Shown: positions 7,788 through 17,995 of the stretch, piece after piece
Layout of the letters: every line of letters starts with the position of its first letter
Numbering within the stretch: position 1 is the stretch's first letter
Origin: an uncultured Marinobacter sp.
GTDB taxonomy: Bacteria > Pseudomonadota > Gammaproteobacteria > Pseudomonadales > Oleiphilaceae
NCBI RefSeq assembly: GCF_947259545.1
Contig: NZ_CAMYMK010000009.1
Span: 62,001 to 126,000, forward strand
DNA length: 64,000 nt
Direction of reading: 5' to 3'
Made by a program: the position numbers and the translations under genes
Notes under the pieces: model-generated
What the model was told of the DNA's origin: nothing
Databases searched by the model: none
Seen by the model: the letters and a program-made list of their open reading frames with translations, nothing else

Positions 7788-10072
7788 CGTCCCGGGCGCT
7801 CGTTATCAGCAAGCCTCAGCGCCAGCCCGGAGGCGCGGACAACCCGCTGGCCGACGCTGTCTTTCAGTACCTGGGCGTCGCCGGTGATCAGGCTGAACCA
7901 GTTCTTCGCCCGGGTGATGCCGGTATAGACCAGTTCCCGGGTCATCACCGGGCTGAGCCGGTCCGGCAGTACCAGACAGGTATGGTTGAACTCCGAGCCC
8001 TGGGACTTGTGCACGGTCATCGCGTACACGGTTTCCAGCTGTTGCAAGCGGCTCGGGGATATCCAGCGGATGCTGTCGGTACCGTCCCCGCTGGGGAAAG
8101 CGACCCGCAGAGTGAATCTGGCTTCACCGGACTCGGTCCGGTCCCAGGGCACACTGAAGGTGATACCGATATCCCCGTTCATCAGGCCCAGATTGTAATC
8201 GTTGCCGGTGATCAGCACCGGCCGCCCGGCGTACCAGCCTTCGGCGCGGGGAATCAGTTTTTCCCCCAGCAGATGCCGCGCCACCTGGTCGTTGAGGCCT
8301 TCCACACCCCAGGGCCCCTTGCGCAGGGCGCAGAGAATCTGGAAATCGTTGAAGGCGGCCAGTACCTCTGTTGCAAGATCGTCCCAGTCCTCCCGGGGGC
8401 TGTCGGGCGTTAACCGATGATGATTCATGCGTTCCAGATAGTGACGATACCCGACCGGTGGCGGCAGGATCTGCTGGTTGACTTCCCGGCCCTGGCCCTG
8501 ATTATGGAAGGCGTCCGGCGTGCCAGTGACCGCATGGGCACAGACCAGTTCCAGAGTGTCGTCGAGGGCCGGTCTGGCGGTGCGCCCGTTCAGCCAGATG
8601 ACGTCATCGAAGCCGCCGTCGCGGCACTGTCGCAACAACGCTGCATCCAGGGTATCAGTGTTGACCGCCTCCGCCAGTTTGCGAATACCGCTGTCCTCAC
8701 TGAAACGATAGCTCTTGCGCAGCATCGCCACCGCCTGGTCGAGCACCTGGCCCTGGGTATCAAGCCGTGACTCAGGTACTTCATCGCCGGTGATGGCGTG
8801 CAGCCACTGGGCAGTGTCCGGGGTGTAATGGGCCTCTGCCGCACGCTGGCACAATTCACCCAGAACGGCGCCGGCATCCACCGACGCCAGCTGGTCCTTG
8901 TCGCCCAGCAGGATCAGTTGGGCATGGCTGGGCAGGGCATCAAATACCGAGGCCATCAGGTCCACATCCACCATGGACGCTTCGTCGATCACCAGGATAT
9001 CCACCAGCAGCGGATTGTCCCGGTTGTGGCGGAACTTGCGGGTGTCCGGCCGGCTGCCGAGCAGACGATGCAGTGTGGTGACTTTGGTGGGAATGTCGTC
9101 CAGCACCACCTGACCGGGCAATGCCTGCAGCGGCAGGCGGCTGACCGCACCGCCGATGGATTCGTTCAGTCGTGCGGCGGCCTTGCCGGTGGGGGCGGCC
9201 AGACGAATACGGTATTTGCGACCGGCCCGTTCCGGGGATTCGCCGGCCACTGCCTGCAGGGCTGCCAGCAGGTTCACCACCGTGGTGGTCTTGCCGGTAC
9301 CGGGGCCCCCGGTGACCACCGCAAACCGGTTGCGGGCGGCCAGGGCGCAGGCCAGTTTCTGGTAATCCACGTCCTGTTGGGGTTTGAACAGACAACCCAG
9401 TGCCCGCGACAGGGTGCCGGCGGATGCCGAGGTCGGGTCTGCCAGCGGAGATGGCAGCGGAGATGGCAGCGCCAGCCGCTGCTGGATGCCTTCGGCAATT
9501 CGCTGCTCGTAACGCCAGAACCGGCGCAGGTAAAGTCGGGTGTCGTTCAGCACCATCGGCGTGGTCAGTGAGCCATCACTGACTGCCGGTGTGTTGCTCA
9601 GTGCGGCAAGACACTCCTGCAGGGAAACACTGGCCAACACATCATCCGGGGCCAGTTGGCTCAGTTCCGCCGCTTCGGAATCCGTCAGTTTATCCGTGAC
9701 CGGCTCCTCCGGTGGCAGTGACAGGGTGTCGCCGGCATTGGACAACAGGTTGGCAAGGTCAATACACACATGGCCGCGGCCCACCTGATGGGAGGTCAAT
9801 GCCGCCAGTAACAGCAACAACGGTTGTGGCGTCTTGCCCTGCTCTTCCAGAAGGGTGCGGATCAGCCGCGCAAACCCCACATCCAGCGGGCGAATCCACT
9901 CGGCCTGTTGCCACTGGAGCAATAACGCTTCGGTCCGGTCGAGGCTGGCCAGCAGCTTGCGGGTGTCGACAGTTGGGGCTGACGGGGCCGCAGATGATGG
10001 CGGTGCAGGGTTTTGATCGTCATCGCCGAGATCGAAGGCGAACTGGTTGTCGGAGTTCCGGGTCCGGCTCAT
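7781..10072 (-). CDS. recD: Exodeoxyribonuclease V subunit alpha (RecD helicase)
   Basis: 763-aa 5'-3' helicase subunit of RecBCD, which resects double-strand ends for RecA loading. Walker A is at about residues 255-263 (GGPGTGKTT), Walker B in VIDEASMVD, and the C-terminal motif AMTVHKSQGSEF belongs to superfamily 1B helicases. It starts at ATG 10072, overlapping the recB stop by 4 nt, so translation is coupled. A 12-bp tandem duplication (9444-9467) gives a repeated Leu-Pro-Ser-Pro near residues 202-209, in a linker before the helicase core. It is the last gene of recC-recB-recD, and its stop codon lies in the class A copy 3 stem. Confidence 0.95.
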   Translation of the reverse strand: MSRTRNSDNQFAFDLGDDDQNPAPPSSAAPSAPTVDTRKLLASLDRTEALLLQWQQAEWIRPLDVGFARLIRTLLEEQGKTPQPLLLLLAALTSHQVGRGHVCIDLANLLSNAGDTLSLPPEEPVTDKLTDSEAAELSQLAPDDVLASVSLQECLAALSNTPAVSDGSLTTPMVLNDTRLYLRRFWRYEQRIAEGIQQRLALPSPLPSPLADPTSASAGTLSRALGCLFKPQQDVDYQKLACALAARNRFAVVTGGPGTGKTTTVVNLLAALQAVAGESPERAGRKYRIRLAAPTGKAAARLNESIGGAVSRLPLQALPGQVVLDDIPTKVTTLHRLLGSRPDTRKFRHNRDNPLLVDILVIDEASMVDVDLMASVFDALPSHAQLILLGDKDQLASVDAGAVLGELCQRAAEAHYTPDTAQWLHAITGDEVPESRLDTQGQVLDQAVAMLRKSYRFSEDSGIRKLAEAVNTDTLDAALLRQCRDGGFDDVIWLNGRTARPALDDTLELVCAHAVTGTPDAFHNQGQGREVNQQILPPPVGYRHYLERMNHHRLTPDSPREDWDDLATEVLAAFNDFQILCALRKGPWGVEGLNDQVARHLLGEKLIPRAEGWYAGRPVLITGNDYNLGLMNGDIGITFSVPWDRTESGEARFTLRVAFPSGDGTDSIRWISPSRLQQLETVYAMTVHKSQGSEFNHTCLVLPDRLSPVMTRELVYTGITRAKNWFSLITGDAQVLKDSVGQRVVRASGLALRLADNERPGRQ

Positions 10073-13000
10073 GCGGCTACCTCCCCTGGCGTGTTGCCGT
10101 CAAACATCGAATCCAGTTGCTCGATCAGTGTCTTCGGCGGCTTGTCGGTAAAGGCGCCGGCGGTGGGGGCATTCACCCCGCGCAGGAACAGGTACACGGC
10201 ACCACCGATGTGGGTATCGTAGTCATAGTCCGGCAGCCGGGCTTTCAGCAGCCGGTGCAGGGCCAGCAGGTAGAGGATGTACTGCAGGTCGTAGCGCTTG
10301 TCCAAAATGGCGTCACCCATGGCCTGGTCGGTATAGGCGAGGTCGTTGTCGCCGAGGGTATTGGATTTATAGTCCAGCACGTAATACTGCCCGTCGTGTT
10401 CAAACACCAGATCGATAAAACCCTTGAGCATGCCATTGAAGCTGCGGTCGTTCACCTGGGGTCGGTCGGCGCCATTGAGGGTATGTTGAGTGACCAGCTG
10501 GTCCATGGCCCTGGTACGGACGTGGCAGCTCTCGAACCAGAATTCCAGTTCCGGGCGCAGCGTGGTCAGTTCCGCCAGGCTGGCGCTCTGAGTGCCGGTT
10601 CTACTCAGCGGGATCGGTTGGCGGATCAGCGCCAGCAGCCACTGCTCCAGCGGCTCCACCCACTCGCTCCAGCCACGGGTGCTGCATCGGCGGGTAAGCT
10701 GTTCGCGAAGTTGCGCGGGGTTCTCCACAACCTGCTGGAGTCCCTGCTGGGTACACCACTCCAGCAACTCATGCAGGAAGGTACCGGGGCCGGCGCCTTT
10801 GGGGAAATGGTGGTGGTTGCGGGTCGCCGGAACAGCGGCTTCTTCGGCCTCGTCCTGGGCACTTTCTTCCAGCAAATTCTGGGTTTCCGCATCCTCCACT
10901 TCCCCGGTAAAGACGATACCGGTTCCGGCCATACCGGCGTACTCGATGGAGGAATAACTGGCGATCCACCAGTCCTCTTTCGCTTCGCGGTTGGAGACCA
11001 GCGCGGGCCCCAGGGCTTCCGGTGCGGCTTCGGTGTAGTGGTTGTCGGTGGCCTCCGGCAACGGCATGACCGATATCGCCGGGTGGCCGTTCGCCAGTTG
11101 GTTCAGGCAGTTGCTGACGGAGTGGGGTTCACCTTCCCCGCCCATCAGATAGCCCAGGCCGCTGAGGGGCCAGTTGTCGATCGCCGCCACGCCGACCCAG
11201 GTGGCAAAACGGGCGCGGGTCAGCGCCACGTAGAGTTTGCGGATGTCCTCACCCAGCCGTTCCCGGTCAGCCCGCGCCACGTCGTCCGGGGTGGGATCGA
11301 ACACGGTGGTGAGCTGGCCGCTGTCATCGTGATAACGGACAAAGGCCTGTTTCTCGTTTTCGGCACGAAATGCGGTGCCGAAGGGCAGGAAAACCAACGG
11401 GTATTCCAGACCCTTGGATTTGTGCACGGTGATCACCTTCACCAGCCCGGCGTCGCTTTCCAGACGCAGGGTGCGATGTTCGTCTTCCTCGTCCGCCGCT
11501 CGCAGGATCTGGGTGTAGTGGTGCACCAGCGCGTGCTCGCCGTCCAGTTGCAGGCTGTCCTGCTGCAGCAGCTCGGCAATGTGCAGTATGTCCGTCAGTC
11601 GGCGTTCGCCGTCGGGGCGCTGGAGCAGCCGGCCAGGCACATCGAAGTCCATCAGGAAACTGCGCAGCATGGGCAGCACGCCCTGGTTTTGCCATTGCTG
11701 CTGGTAACCCATAAAGCGTTCAATTTCCCGCTCCAGGGCAATCTCGTCGGTCAGCAACCGGTTCAAGGAGTGCCAGGACTGGCCCAGCGTCGGGGTGGCC
11801 AGCGCAGCCCGGGCGTAGGCCAGTTGCCGGGGTTCGGCAAAGGCCCGGAGCCAGCACAGCATTTCCCTGGCTTCCTGTGAGGTCAGGACCGAATCCCGAT
11901 CCGACAGGTACACGCTCTTGATCTGGCGTCGCCCGAGGGCATCCCGCACCGCGCTGGCTTCGTTGCGGTTGTTGACCAGAATGGCGATGTCCTTGGGGGC
12001 TACCGGTTCGAGATCCGCCGGGTTTTCCGTCAGCGCAAATCCGGCCTCGCCCGCCTGCCCCTGGCTCAGCAGTCGGGCAATTTCACTGGCACAGGTCTCC
12101 GCGATATCGACGGTCGCGGCCCCTTTTGCCAGCCCCTTGCGGTTGCCGGCCTTGTCCTCTTCTTCCGATTCCAGCGACCAGAAGGTGAGACTCGGCTGGA
12201 TTTCGCCCTGGACCGACCACAGGCGTTTGGTGCCATTGGCGTCGACACCCTGGAACGGCAGTGGCGAGGTGTCGCCCTTGCCGAACAGGAAGGCGCCATC
12301 ACGGCTGTTGTGATCGCCATGCTCGAACACCCGGTTCACCGCTTTCACCATGGATTCGGCGGAACGGAAGTTGCGGCCCAGGGTGTAGGTGCGTTCCCGG
12401 GCGCCCTTGCGGGCTTCCAGGTAGGTATGGATGTCTGCGCCGCGGAAACCGTAGATGGCCTGTTTCGGGTCACCGATCATCAGCATGCAGGTGTGCGGGT
12501 CGTTGTCCGCCACCTGGTAGACCCGGTTGAAGATGCGGTACTGCACCGGGTCGGTGTCCTGGAATTCGTCGATCAGTGCCACCGGGAACTGACGGCGGAT
12601 GGTGGCCGCCAGTTGCTCGCCACGGGGGCCGTGCAAGGCGTCGTCGAGGCGGGTGAGCAGATCGTCGAATCCCATCTCCGAGCGTTTCTGTTTTTCCGAT
12701 TCCAGCCGTTGGGCGATCCAGTGGCTGGCGTGCCGGAGGATATCCGACTCGGCACTGGGCAGGTTCTGGCTGAACGCTACCAGTTCGGCTATGGCCTCGA
12801 AGGCGGGATGCTGTGGCGCCGGGTCCTCGCCCTTGAGCTTGGTGGGCAGTACGGCCGGTGTCTGGTTCTGGAAGCCGGCCTTGTCCAGCCCCTGGGGATA
12901 GAGTTCGTCCGAAGCCGCCCAGTCCAGCAGGGTATCCCAGGCAGCAATCATTGGCTTCATGCTGCCGCCGTGGAGCCGTTTGCTCTTGTTAAGCGTGGTC

Positions 13001-13791
13001 AGCAACTCCACCACGTCGGGTTTCCAGTGGGCCCAGTCATAGGCCTTCAGTTCCCGCGCCCGTTCCTGACGTTGGCTGACGGTCTGTTCGATGGCCTGTT
13101 TCACATCGCCGGTAGGCGTGCCCAGGTTGTCCGCATCGGGGATCAGGTTGCGCACCGCCTTGCGCAGGTCGTCCGGGGTTTTCCAATGGCTGAGAGCTTC
13201 GTCCATCAGTATCGGGGACAAAGGGTAGATGAAGGTGCGCCAGTAATCCCGCACCACCTCGTCCAGCAGGTCGCTCTGGTCGGTTTCCAGGGTGAGCTTG
13301 AACAGGCTGCCGCTGTCGAAGGCGTGCTCGCTGAGCATGCGGTTACACCAGCCATGGATGGTGGAGACGGCGGCCTCGTCCATCCACTCGGCGGCCAGTA
13401 ACAGCTTCTTGCGACATTCCGGCCAGGTGGCCGGGTCCGGGTAACTGTTATCGCGAAGCTGATGGATCAGCGCGGTTTCCGGTGACGGCGCTGCGGCGTC
13501 TGCGGCGTCGGAAAACACCTCGGCGGCCTGGGTCAGCCGGGTACGGATGCGGTCCCGCAGTTCCTTGGTGGCGGCGTCGGTAAAGGTCACCACCAGCAGA
13601 TTCGGCGGCAGTATCCCCTGTGCCAGCGGGCTGTCCTCCGGCTGACCGTGGCCCAGCACCAGGCGCACATACAGAATGGCGATGGTGAAGGTCTTGCCGG
13701 TACCGGCACTGGCTTCAATCAGGGTGCTGCCGTTCAGGGGCAGCGTTAAGGGGTCCAGATTCGGATTGCGGTTGGTCATGTTGTCGCTCAT
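10069..13791 (-). CDS. recB: Exodeoxyribonuclease V subunit beta (RecB helicase-nuclease)
   Basis: About 1240 aa. The N-terminus carries a UvrD-type 3'-5' helicase (Walker A in EASAGTGKTFTI, DEFQDTDPVQYRIF, and KVITVHKSKGLEYPLVF). The C-terminal nuclease domain has the catalytic residues in FIDLVFEHDGQYYVLDYKSN, which cuts DNA and is switched by Chi. I start it at the ATG at 13791, whose ATGA overlaps the recC stop; the upstream in-frame extension of 17 codons lies inside recC and has no ribosome-binding site. Unlike E. coli there is no ptrA between recC and recB. All key motifs are intact. Confidence 0.96.
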   Translation of the reverse strand: MSDNMTNRNPNLDPLTLPLNGSTLIEASAGTGKTFTIAILYVRLVLGHGQPEDSPLAQGILPPNLLVVTFTDAATKELRDRIRTRLTQAAEVFSDAADAAAPSPETALIHQLRDNSYPDPATWPECRKKLLLAAEWMDEAAVSTIHGWCNRMLSEHAFDSGSLFKLTLETDQSDLLDEVVRDYWRTFIYPLSPILMDEALSHWKTPDDLRKAVRNLIPDADNLGTPTGDVKQAIEQTVSQRQERARELKAYDWAHWKPDVVELLTTLNKSKRLHGGSMKPMIAAWDTLLDWAASDELYPQGLDKAGFQNQTPAVLPTKLKGEDPAPQHPAFEAIAELVAFSQNLPSAESDILRHASHWIAQRLESEKQKRSEMGFDDLLTRLDDALHGPRGEQLAATIRRQFPVALIDEFQDTDPVQYRIFNRVYQVADNDPHTCMLMIGDPKQAIYGFRGADIHTYLEARKGARERTYTLGRNFRSAESMVKAVNRVFEHGDHNSRDGAFLFGKGDTSPLPFQGVDANGTKRLWSVQGEIQPSLTFWSLESEEEDKAGNRKGLAKGAATVDIAETCASEIARLLSQGQAGEAGFALTENPADLEPVAPKDIAILVNNRNEASAVRDALGRRQIKSVYLSDRDSVLTSQEAREMLCWLRAFAEPRQLAYARAALATPTLGQSWHSLNRLLTDEIALEREIERFMGYQQQWQNQGVLPMLRSFLMDFDVPGRLLQRPDGERRLTDILHIAELLQQDSLQLDGEHALVHHYTQILRAADEEDEHRTLRLESDAGLVKVITVHKSKGLEYPLVFLPFGTAFRAENEKQAFVRYHDDSGQLTTVFDPTPDDVARADRERLGEDIRKLYVALTRARFATWVGVAAIDNWPLSGLGYLMGGEGEPHSVSNCLNQLANGHPAISVMPLPEATDNHYTEAAPEALGPALVSNREAKEDWWIASYSSIEYAGMAGTGIVFTGEVEDAETQNLLEESAQDEAEEAAVPATRNHHHFPKGAGPGTFLHELLEWCTQQGLQQVVENPAQLREQLTRRCSTRGWSEWVEPLEQWLLALIRQPIPLSRTGTQSASLAELTTLRPELEFWFESCHVRTRAMDQLVTQHTLNGADRPQVNDRSFNGMLKGFIDLVFEHDGQYYVLDYKSNTLGDNDLAYTDQAMGDAILDKRYDLQYILYLLALHRLLKARLPDYDYDTHIGGAVYLFLRGVNAPTAGAFTDKPPKTLIEQLDSMFDGNTPGEVAA

Positions 13792-16700
13792 GCCTGCCCC
13801 TCGATCTGTTCGGCGGCGGACTTGCCCTGCTCCGCTTCCCACAGGGGCACATAGAGGGCATGCAGCAAGGCCTCGAATTCACCACTGACCATCAGTAACT
13901 CCGCACTCTCAAATGCCCCTCTCAGGTAACCGGTGTCCCGCTCCAACGCGGTGGTGTAGGCCTGCTCCGCATCGCTGATCGCCCGTTCGTGGTCACCGAG
14001 GAATTTCTTGCTCTGATAAAAACTGTATATCCAGGCAAAGCCGGCTTCGCAGTGAATGGGCAGGGCCCGGGTGGTGGCCTCCATCCAGCGCGTGATGATG
14101 GTTTCCAGATGCGCCTGTGCCTGTTCCCGCTCCATCGGGGCGAAGCGGAACTTGCGGCCCTCTTCCTTGCCCAGGATCAGGGTTTCAAACGGCTGCCCGG
14201 TGAGCTGACCGGCGAGGTGAATCACCCAGTCCCGCATCAGATTGGCGTAGCGTACCTTCTTGCTGTAGCCGGAGCCGGTCAACAAACCGGAACTGGCCAC
14301 CACCAGCCGGCACAGCTGGCCTTGGTGGTTACAGCGCAGGCCATCGATCAGGTCCAGCACCTCGACAGTGCCGGTGGTGTTGCTGACGTGGTAGTCGAAG
14401 GGGATGGGTTCGCTGACCGCTTCCGGCCACTCCATCAGTGCGGTCTGATAGCGCTCGAACAGGTCCGGCAGGCGGCCGGACAGCTCGGTGCGCAGCCGAT
14501 GCTCGGTGACCCCCATGCCCAGGTCGCCGCGCCGGGCCATGCGATCCAGAGTGGTTTCCAACCGTTCATGCAGCTCTTCTTCCGAGCCGGCTTTCATCAG
14601 GCCGTCCCGGATCAGTTCGTTGTTCAGCCGCCAGCGGTCCAGACCGTTGAGGTCAAAGTTCTCGTTATCAGTGTCCTCGTCTTCCACATCCTCAAAGCGC
14701 ACCTGCAGGCGACGCTGGTAAAAAGTATCGATGGGCTTTTTCAGGAACGCCGCCAGATCGTTCAGGGTGATGGGCTCTTCCGGGGCCTGATACGGCAGGG
14801 CATCCTGGGCCTGTTCTGCCGTTTCATTGCCATGGGCGCTGCGCCATTCCCCTTCGTAGGTAAACAGCGTGCGGGCCTGCAACACCTCGGCCAACGGTCT
14901 TGGCGGGCAGTCCTCGCCCTCGCCCAGGCCATTGGCTCTGGGGAAGTAATCGCGGCTGAACGGTTGCAGCGGATGCTGCGTGGTCAGGGCCGGTGTGACC
15001 GGCTGAGATGGCTGGCCGGTGACCTGCCACAGACTGTCCAGATGATCCCGTAGCTGGCCCACCAGCACCGAAGGCGGCCGCTCGGAATCGTCCTTGATGC
15101 TGCGCCCGACCCAGCTGATGTATAACTGTTCCCGTGCCGACAACAGGGCCTCCAGGAACAGGTAACGGTCGTCCTCGCGGCGGGAACGGTCACCGGGCCG
15201 ATAATCCTGGGCCATCAGGTCGAAATCCACCGGCGGTCGGGAACGGGGGTAATCGCCATCGTTCATGCCCAGCAGGCACACCTTGCGGAAGGGGATGGCC
15301 CGCATCGGCATCAGGGTGGCGAAGTTCACCTTGCCGGCGAGGAAGCGCTGGTTCAGGCCGCCTTCATCAAGGCCTTCCAGCAGCACATCCTTGACGATGT
15401 TCAGGGGCAGGGACTGATGTTCCAGCCCGGCGGCCAGGGCATCTTCCAGCCATTGTTCCAGCTGGCGGCGGAAGCGGTTAAGCAGTAACAGATCGCTGCC
15501 GGTTACCTTGTGGAAAAAACCCTCCAGCATGTCGGAAAACAGCCCTTCCCAGGCGGTCGCCGTGCGGGATTGCTGTAACGCCTGCCACAGGGTTTCCAGC
15601 TGGTGGACGAACTCGCTGAGGCGCCCGGCCAGGCTGGCCTGAAGCCCGCCGATTTCGCCGTAGGGTTCCACCCCGGCCCAGGGTTCATCTTCTCCCATGC
15701 TGTAACCCAACAGCATCGACCTCAGTCCCGACTGCCAGGTGTTACGTTCCAGCTCGGCCGGCAATTCCAGGCTTTCCCGGTGTTTGCCGTGCAGACCCCA
15801 TCGAATGTTGGCGCCTTCCACCCAGTGCCGCGCCAGGGGGATCTCGTCCTCGGCGATGCCGAAGCGGTCGCGAATGCCCGGCACTTCCAGCAGGCTGATG
15901 ATTTCACTCACGCCGAAGCGGCTGCGGGGCAGCGACATCAGGGTTTCCAGGGCAATCAGCACCGGTTCGTGGTGACGCTGGCCCTGATCGGAAATGGTGA
16001 AGGGAATATGCCGTTTGAGACCGGCCTGGTAACGACCGAATACCGCCTGGATGTGGGGCGCGTACACGTTGATATCCGGAACCATCACGATGACATCCCG
16101 GGGCCGCAGTGCGGGGTCGGCGTTAAAGGCGGCCAGTAACTGATCGTGCAGGATCTCCACTTCCCGCTGGGGGCTGTGGGCATCATGAAATACCAGGGAA
16201 TGATCCCGGCCCGGATCCAGCTGGCGCTGCTCGGCGCGGATGTCCTGCAGCGGCGTCAGGTTGTAGATGTCGTTCTGCAACTGGTGCAGCAGGGTGGAGT
16301 CCTCGCCGGCACCATGCTCCGAGAAAATGTCGATCTTCTGGTCCGGGGTCTGTAAGCTGCTCCGGTACTCCTCCGGATTATCGAATTCATCCAGCAGGCG
16401 GATGTAATCACGCCCCTGTTTGCCCCAGGCCGCGAGTAACGGGTTGGCATGCTGGTGCAACTGATCCGGATCGGCGACGTGGGAAAGCGTCGGGTGGGCG
16501 ATCCCGCGTTTGCGCTCGGCCTTGAGCAGTTCCCGGTCGCTGATGATATCCGCCCAGTAGAACTGGCTGGGGTTGTGGACACACAGCACCACCTGGCTGA
16601 AGCGACTGAGCACGTACAGCGCTTCCAGTGCCTGCCTTGGCAGGGAGGATACGCCAAACACCACAATGCGCTTTGGCAGCCGGGATGGATTGGCAGGCTC

Positions 16701-17381
16701 ACTGATACGCTGGCCTTCGGCCATAAACCGGGTATGAATCTGCGAACGGCTGGTGTGGGCCTCGGCACCGACATCTTTCACCACCTTGCGCCACAACAAG
16801 GGCTGCCAGCGGGTTTCTTCATCCAGCGGCTTTTCCTCACCCCGTGCGGTGATCACCACATCCCGCCCCTGCTCCCAGGCACTGAGCCAATCGGCGCGAA
16901 ACACCTGGTACTGGTCAAACAGATCCGCCACTTTTTCAGCCAGCTGGAAATCCCGCAGGTCCGGATCGGTGCCGTCCAGGAATCGGGCCAGTGGGGTGAA
17001 GGCGTCGTCCTGACCGACCAGTTCCGGCAATAACCGGTATAACCGCCAGACCAGTCGACGCTTGTCGAACGGTGATTGCTCCGGGACCTCGCCATCCGGC
17101 ATTACCGCCCGGTAGGCCTGCCAGATAAACCGCGCGGGAAACAGGAAGTCCATGCCGGCGGCAATGCCCAGGCCGCCGTCGGCACCCTCTTCCGAACGCT
17201 TCTCCGCCAGTGCCAGCTTCAGCCACTGGGCAATGCCGTTACTCTGCACCAGGAAGGTTTCGCTCTCCAGAGGCGGCATGGGGTTCTGGCGGCAGATGTA
17301 CACCACCGCGCGGCGCAGGTCTTCCAGGTGATTGGCGTGAATGGCGTGAAAGCCGGGTTCGATGGCGGTTGTCTCGGGCAT
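13788..17381 (-). CDS. recC: Exodeoxyribonuclease V subunit gamma (RecC, Chi recognition)
   Basis: About 1197 aa, slightly longer than E. coli RecC (1122). It is the Chi-scanning scaffold of RecBCD, built from inactivated helicase and nuclease domains. The N-terminal HLEDLRRAVVYI and LVQSNGIAQWLKL, the mid-protein PFTISDQG and the later LCLGMNDGDYPR-like region (LLGMNDGDYPRSRPPVDFDL) are RecC hallmarks. I start it at the ATG at 17381; the longer ORF adds 26 residues unlike the family. It is the first gene of the operon, about 136 bp from the divergent DUF4864 gene, so the promoter lies in that gap. Confidence 0.94.
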   Translation of the reverse strand: MPETTAIEPGFHAIHANHLEDLRRAVVYICRQNPMPPLESETFLVQSNGIAQWLKLALAEKRSEEGADGGLGIAAGMDFLFPARFIWQAYRAVMPDGEVPEQSPFDKRRLVWRLYRLLPELVGQDDAFTPLARFLDGTDPDLRDFQLAEKVADLFDQYQVFRADWLSAWEQGRDVVITARGEEKPLDEETRWQPLLWRKVVKDVGAEAHTSRSQIHTRFMAEGQRISEPANPSRLPKRIVVFGVSSLPRQALEALYVLSRFSQVVLCVHNPSQFYWADIISDRELLKAERKRGIAHPTLSHVADPDQLHQHANPLLAAWGKQGRDYIRLLDEFDNPEEYRSSLQTPDQKIDIFSEHGAGEDSTLLHQLQNDIYNLTPLQDIRAEQRQLDPGRDHSLVFHDAHSPQREVEILHDQLLAAFNADPALRPRDVIVMVPDINVYAPHIQAVFGRYQAGLKRHIPFTISDQGQRHHEPVLIALETLMSLPRSRFGVSEIISLLEVPGIRDRFGIAEDEIPLARHWVEGANIRWGLHGKHRESLELPAELERNTWQSGLRSMLLGYSMGEDEPWAGVEPYGEIGGLQASLAGRLSEFVHQLETLWQALQQSRTATAWEGLFSDMLEGFFHKVTGSDLLLLNRFRRQLEQWLEDALAAGLEHQSLPLNIVKDVLLEGLDEGGLNQRFLAGKVNFATLMPMRAIPFRKVCLLGMNDGDYPRSRPPVDFDLMAQDYRPGDRSRREDDRYLFLEALLSAREQLYISWVGRSIKDDSERPPSVLVGQLRDHLDSLWQVTGQPSQPVTPALTTQHPLQPFSRDYFPRANGLGEGEDCPPRPLAEVLQARTLFTYEGEWRSAHGNETAEQAQDALPYQAPEEPITLNDLAAFLKKPIDTFYQRRLQVRFEDVEDEDTDNENFDLNGLDRWRLNNELIRDGLMKAGSEEELHERLETTLDRMARRGDLGMGVTEHRLRTELSGRLPDLFERYQTALMEWPEAVSEPIPFDYHVSNTTGTVEVLDLIDGLRCNHQGQLCRLVVASSGLLTGSGYSKKVRYANLMRDWVIHLAGQLTGQPFETLILGKEEGRKFRFAPMEREQAQAHLETIITRWMEATTRALPIHCEAGFAWIYSFYQSKKFLGDHERAISDAEQAYTTALERDTGYLRGAFESAELLMVSGEFEALLHALYVPLWEAEQGKSAAEQIEGQA

Positions 17382-17517
17382 ACCTGCTCTTTTGGGGTCC
17401 GGGTAAACGTGGCGACTACAGAGTAGCGCAAACCCGGGTGAAATTTCTCGAAAACGCATCCGCCAACCGAAGATTGGCGTAAGCTGTAAGGAGGGTCCCC
17501 TCTAAAGGATACCGCTT

Positions 17518-17955
17518 ATGATCACGTTCCTGATTCGTGCCCGAACCGCGCCGCCAGTGCTACTGGTTATTGCTGCGCTGGTTTTTCTGGTGCCGGCCTC
17601 GCCCCAGGCGGATGACACGGATTCTGAAATTCAGGGTGCCATCCTTCGGCAGATTGAGGCGTTTGCCAACGACGATGATGAGGCTGCCTGGCGGGTCGCG
17701 TCTGAGGGCATCAAGCAGCGCTTTGGCAGTTCCGAGGTGTTTCTGGCGATGGTGAAGCAGGCGTACCCAGCGGTCCACCGAGCCAGTGCCATCGAGTTTG
17801 TCAGACGAGTCCCCCACGGTGATTTCGAGATACAGGTGGTGCGACTGAAAGGACCGGAGGGCAAGCGCTGGGATGCTTATTACCGGATGGTGTTGATTGA
17901 TGATCAATGGAAGATCGGTGGGGTACAGATGCAGCCGGCAGATCTGGGTATTTGA
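17518..17955 (+). CDS. Small exported DUF4864-type protein
   Basis: 145 aa with an N-terminal signal peptide (hydrophobic residues about 12-28, likely cleavage near SPQA). The mature part has the pattern ILRQIEAFANDD...AAWRVAS and a C-terminal DDQWKIGGVQM, typical of DUF4864 proteins, which have an NTF2/SnoaL-like fold and no established function. The ATG at 17518 has AAGGA nine bases upstream. It diverges from recC and is followed by class A hairpin copy 4. The family call is from memory. Confidence 0.7.
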   Translation: MITFLIRARTAPPVLLVIAALVFLVPASPQADDTDSEIQGAILRQIEAFANDDDEAAWRVASEGIKQRFGSSEVFLAMVKQAYPAVHRASAIEFVRRVPHGDFEIQVVRLKGPEGKRWDAYYRMVLIDDQWKIGGVQMQPADLGI

Positions 17956-17995
17956 GACCTGGTCTTGGCCATCGTAGAGTTGGGTGGACTGCGAC

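Noticed and set aside
9712..11880. 722-codon plus-strand open frame
   Set aside because: Antisense to recB/recD; low-complexity His/Gln/Gly composition typical of a shadow frame in GC-rich DNA.
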